Position numbers and translations under genes: made by a program
Origin: a virus
Length of the DNA: 37,065 nt
Strand: one strand, 5' to 3'
Virus record (IMG/VR): IMGVR_UViG_3300025789_000087
Location: 1 to 37,065 of that record
In this document: piece after piece, positions 35,236 through 37,065 of the stretch
Position numbering within the stretch: the stretch's first letter is position 1
Layout: each line of letters opens with the position of its first letter
The notes under the pieces: generated by a model
The model's input: only the letters and a program-made list of their open reading frames with translations
Told to the model about the DNA's origin: nothing
The model's database searches: none

Positions 35236-37065
35236 TCTCCTTCAGAGGGTTTTGGTTTTTGTTTAGCCGATTGTCTGGCTAGTTCTAGCTGCTGCTCCAT
35301 TTGTGTTTGAGCATTAGCATGTTTGTGGGCATTGTCTATACCTTGTGCTATCAACTGCTTGTTTTGTGTTTTTTCACCGTGTTGGTGGGCAGCTAAATCT
35401 TTTAACAACGCAACACCGGCATTAAGTTTGGCGCTCTTTATTTGGGTAGAGTTTTGGAGAACTGCTCTAGCTCCCTCAACTTTGCCTTGCATTGCCACAC
35501 GTTGTTGCTCAACCTCAATCTGTTTAGCTTTAAGAGCCGCATCGGTCTGGTCTTTTTGAGCCTTACGTTGCTGTTCTTGCTGCTTAATCTGCAACTCTTG
35601 TTGTTGCATTTGGATCAATGGATCTTGAGCCTGTTGTTGATTCTTCTGCTGTTGTACCTGTGATTGGTTTTGTTGCAATAGGCGTTGTGCAGCTTGAGCC
35701 AATAATGGAGCAAGGCGGGCTTCTACTTCTGGATCCATATGTACATCTTCGCCAGTTTCGTCTGACTGTGGTGGCAAGGACATACCCAACTGTTGCTCGA
35801 TTTCTACACGATACTGGAAGCCAAGGTGTTCGTTGACGTGAGCCATCATAGCTGCTTGTAATGCTTGCGCCTGTGGATTACCTTGTAACAAACTTTGAAT
35901 CTTTGGATCTTGCATAGCAGCCATGTGAACTGCAATATGTGCTTGGTGATCTTGATATTGGAAAGCCTTGACTGGCTTCATCATTAATATGCTTTGGTTC
36001 TCTGTAACTGGATCCTGTGGCTTTTGGTCTTCCGCCATTGGGATAAGCTTTTGCGCATTCTTAATCCCCAGAACATCGAGCATCTGTCTATGAAGTAGTG
36101 GGAGATTATAGAGTTGTGGTGCGCCCTGGGCCAATTGGAGTACCGCTTGGTACTGGACAATTTTTTGCGCCATAGTCGACGCATTTGGATCTGAGACTGG
36201 TATAACGTCCACATTGTCGTAATCCGACTTCTTGGCTTTACGGTCACCTTCAACCGGGTCATAGTTGTAATCCTCAGGGGTGTAATCAGCAATAATTACT
36301 TTTAATAGCTTCAGTTCTTGTTTAAGACTGAAATGAATACGAGCCTGAACTGCAGACATAACCTTTAGCGTACGTTCAAGTATTGCTAGTGTAGTACCTA
36401 CAGGGGCTTGTGCGGACATATCCGAAAGCTGTAAATCTGCTGTATTAGCAAATCTGCGACCTTCTTCAACGATCTGGTTGAGCAAAGCCATTAAAGTTTG
36501 GCTAGGCTCCTTATAGGGCAACGGCATGATGTTGTCACGCATGGCTCCGGAGGGCACGTCAACATCTCGAAATTCACCGGGGGCGATGGGGGTGTCGTCA
36601 CCTTTGACACGCAACCCACGGGTCTTAAAGCCACCTGGCAAGTTTGCAAGTGACCCTGCATCAACCAACTGACGAATAAGGGAAGTGCCACTTTTAGCAA
36701 AAGCGCCAATAAGGTGGACGAGACCAAAACAATAAAAACCAAAACCGGGAATATACCCGTAGTGAACAAAGTGCTGACGTTTCGTATTAGTTTCATCATC
36801 GGGATTCCAATTTCTACGAATAGCTAAAACAGTCTGACTACCTTTTTCTAGTGTTACGATATAAGGCAGTGCCAGTCCTGTTTGCTCTCCGTTTTCATCT
36901 GTATGCTCAAAGCCTTCTAAGTCCAAGTTAACGTGGATCTCATATAGCTTATAGCGGTCATCGGTGGTAGCACGAAAGCCAAGTTTCTCGGCAATCTTTT
37001 TCTCTACTTCATCTAATGAGTTAGCTGGCTCACCTAAATCTACATCGCGGTAAAAGCCCGCTAGT
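35232..37065 (-). CDS. Portal protein, P22-like (N-terminus outside window)
   Basis: The visible ~610 residues are open from the right edge to TGA at 35232. The frame continues upstream of the TTG at 36926 (FYRDVDLGEPANS, YKLYEIHVNLDLEGFEHTDE), so that codon is not the start. HFVHYGYIPGFGFYCFGLVH, IGAFAKSGTSLIRQLVDAGS, LANLPGGFKTRGLRVKGDD and DVDVPSGAMRDNIMPLPYKE are typical of P22-type podoviral portals. The last ~200 residues are very Q/A/K-rich and helical, suggesting an extended C-terminal barrel as in P22. The portal forms the 12-mer packaging vertex. It overlaps the next gene by 4 bases. Confidence 0.88.
   Translation of the reverse strand, partial: LAGFYRDVDLGEPANSLDEVEKKIAEKLGFRATTDDRYKLYEIHVNLDLEGFEHTDENGEQTGLALPYIVTLEKGSQTVLAIRRNWNPDDETNTKRQHFVHYGYIPGFGFYCFGLVHLIGAFAKSGTSLIRQLVDAGSLANLPGGFKTRGLRVKGDDTPIAPGEFRDVDVPSGAMRDNIMPLPYKEPSQTLMALLNQIVEEGRRFANTADLQLSDMSAQAPVGTTLAILERTLKVMSAVQARIHFSLKQELKLLKVIIADYTPEDYNYDPVEGDRKAKKSDYDNVDVIPVSDPNASTMAQKIVQYQAVLQLAQGAPQLYNLPLLHRQMLDVLGIKNAQKLIPMAEDQKPQDPVTENQSILMMKPVKAFQYQDHQAHIAVHMAAMQDPKIQSLLQGNPQAQALQAAMMAHVNEHLGFQYRVEIEQQLGMSLPPQSDETGEDVHMDPEVEARLAPLLAQAAQRLLQQNQSQVQQQKNQQQAQDPLIQMQQQELQIKQQEQQRKAQKDQTDAALKAKQIEVEQQRVAMQGKVEGARAVLQNSTQIKSAKLNAGVALLKDLAAHQHGEKTQNKQLIAQGIDNAHKHANAQTQMEQQLELARQSAKQKPKPSEGE

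Noticed and set aside
36926-37065. Portal start at the TTG at 36926
   Set aside because: The frame continues upstream to the window edge with portal-like sequence, so the true start lies outside the window.
1-37065. tRNA genes, integrase, transposase, attachment sites or restriction/toxin systems
   Set aside because: No cloverleaf, recombinase motif, terminal repeat or known toxin-antitoxin pair was seen on either strand. The only nuclease is the HNH protein.

Overview
The window is 37 kb of a tailed double-stranded DNA bacteriophage genome (Caudoviricetes). It has tightly packed genes, nearly all on the minus strand. I see no integrase, transposase, tRNA, rRNA or CRISPR array. The portal is P22-like, there are two head-tail adaptor or tail-tube type proteins, and there is a run of internal-virion/ejection-type proteins, so a podovirus-like particle is most likely. 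A nested Rz/Rz1 spanin pair implies a Gram-negative host. The AT-leaning composition and the many small proteins resemble uncultured aquatic phages; that resemblance comes from memory and was not searched.

Layout in the direction of transcription (right to left). (1) 37065-31349 is head morphogenesis: portal (5' end outside the window), a small protein, a GroES-like co-chaperonin, a scaffold-like protein, a conserved small protein, a head decoration-like protein and the major capsid protein, ending in an intrinsic terminator at about 31278-31310. (2) 30374-31303 is the only plus-strand block: a two-helix membrane protein, an HslV-like Ntn hydrolase and an HNH endonuclease. It lies behind a divergent, operator-like promoter region. 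(3) 30207-22936 holds structural proteins, an XhlA-like membrane protein, about nine small basic or glycine/lysine-rich proteins, a zinc-ribbon protein and two adaptor proteins. (4) 22911-15297 holds host-recognition proteins. Two paralogous small+large gene pairs carry glycine-rich adhesin regions and arrays of a ~20-residue repeat, followed by another fibre. (5) 15297-11382 is an accessory cassette. A radical SAM/SPASM enzyme is followed by a virion-like protein with 16 cysteines in 70 residues, a small unknown protein and two Fe(II)/2-oxoglutarate oxygenases. (6) 11385-9946 is lysis: a small basic protein, holin, Rz with Rz1 nested inside, and a GH19 endolysin. (7) 9946-1 is tail and ejection: a tail tube/nozzle-like protein, a collar-domain fibre, a glycine-rich protein, a GNAT-like protein, a protein with an S74-type chaperone end, a lytic transglycosylase and a large ejection-type protein running off the left edge.

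The most novel part is region 5. Its genes are chained by 1- to 4-base or short overlaps and sit inside the tail/lysis operon. The simplest reading is a phage-encoded post-translational modification system: the radical SAM enzyme, one or both oxygenases, or all three act on the cysteine- and asparagine-rich segment of the adjacent structural protein. That is inference. The individual enzyme families are well supported by motifs.
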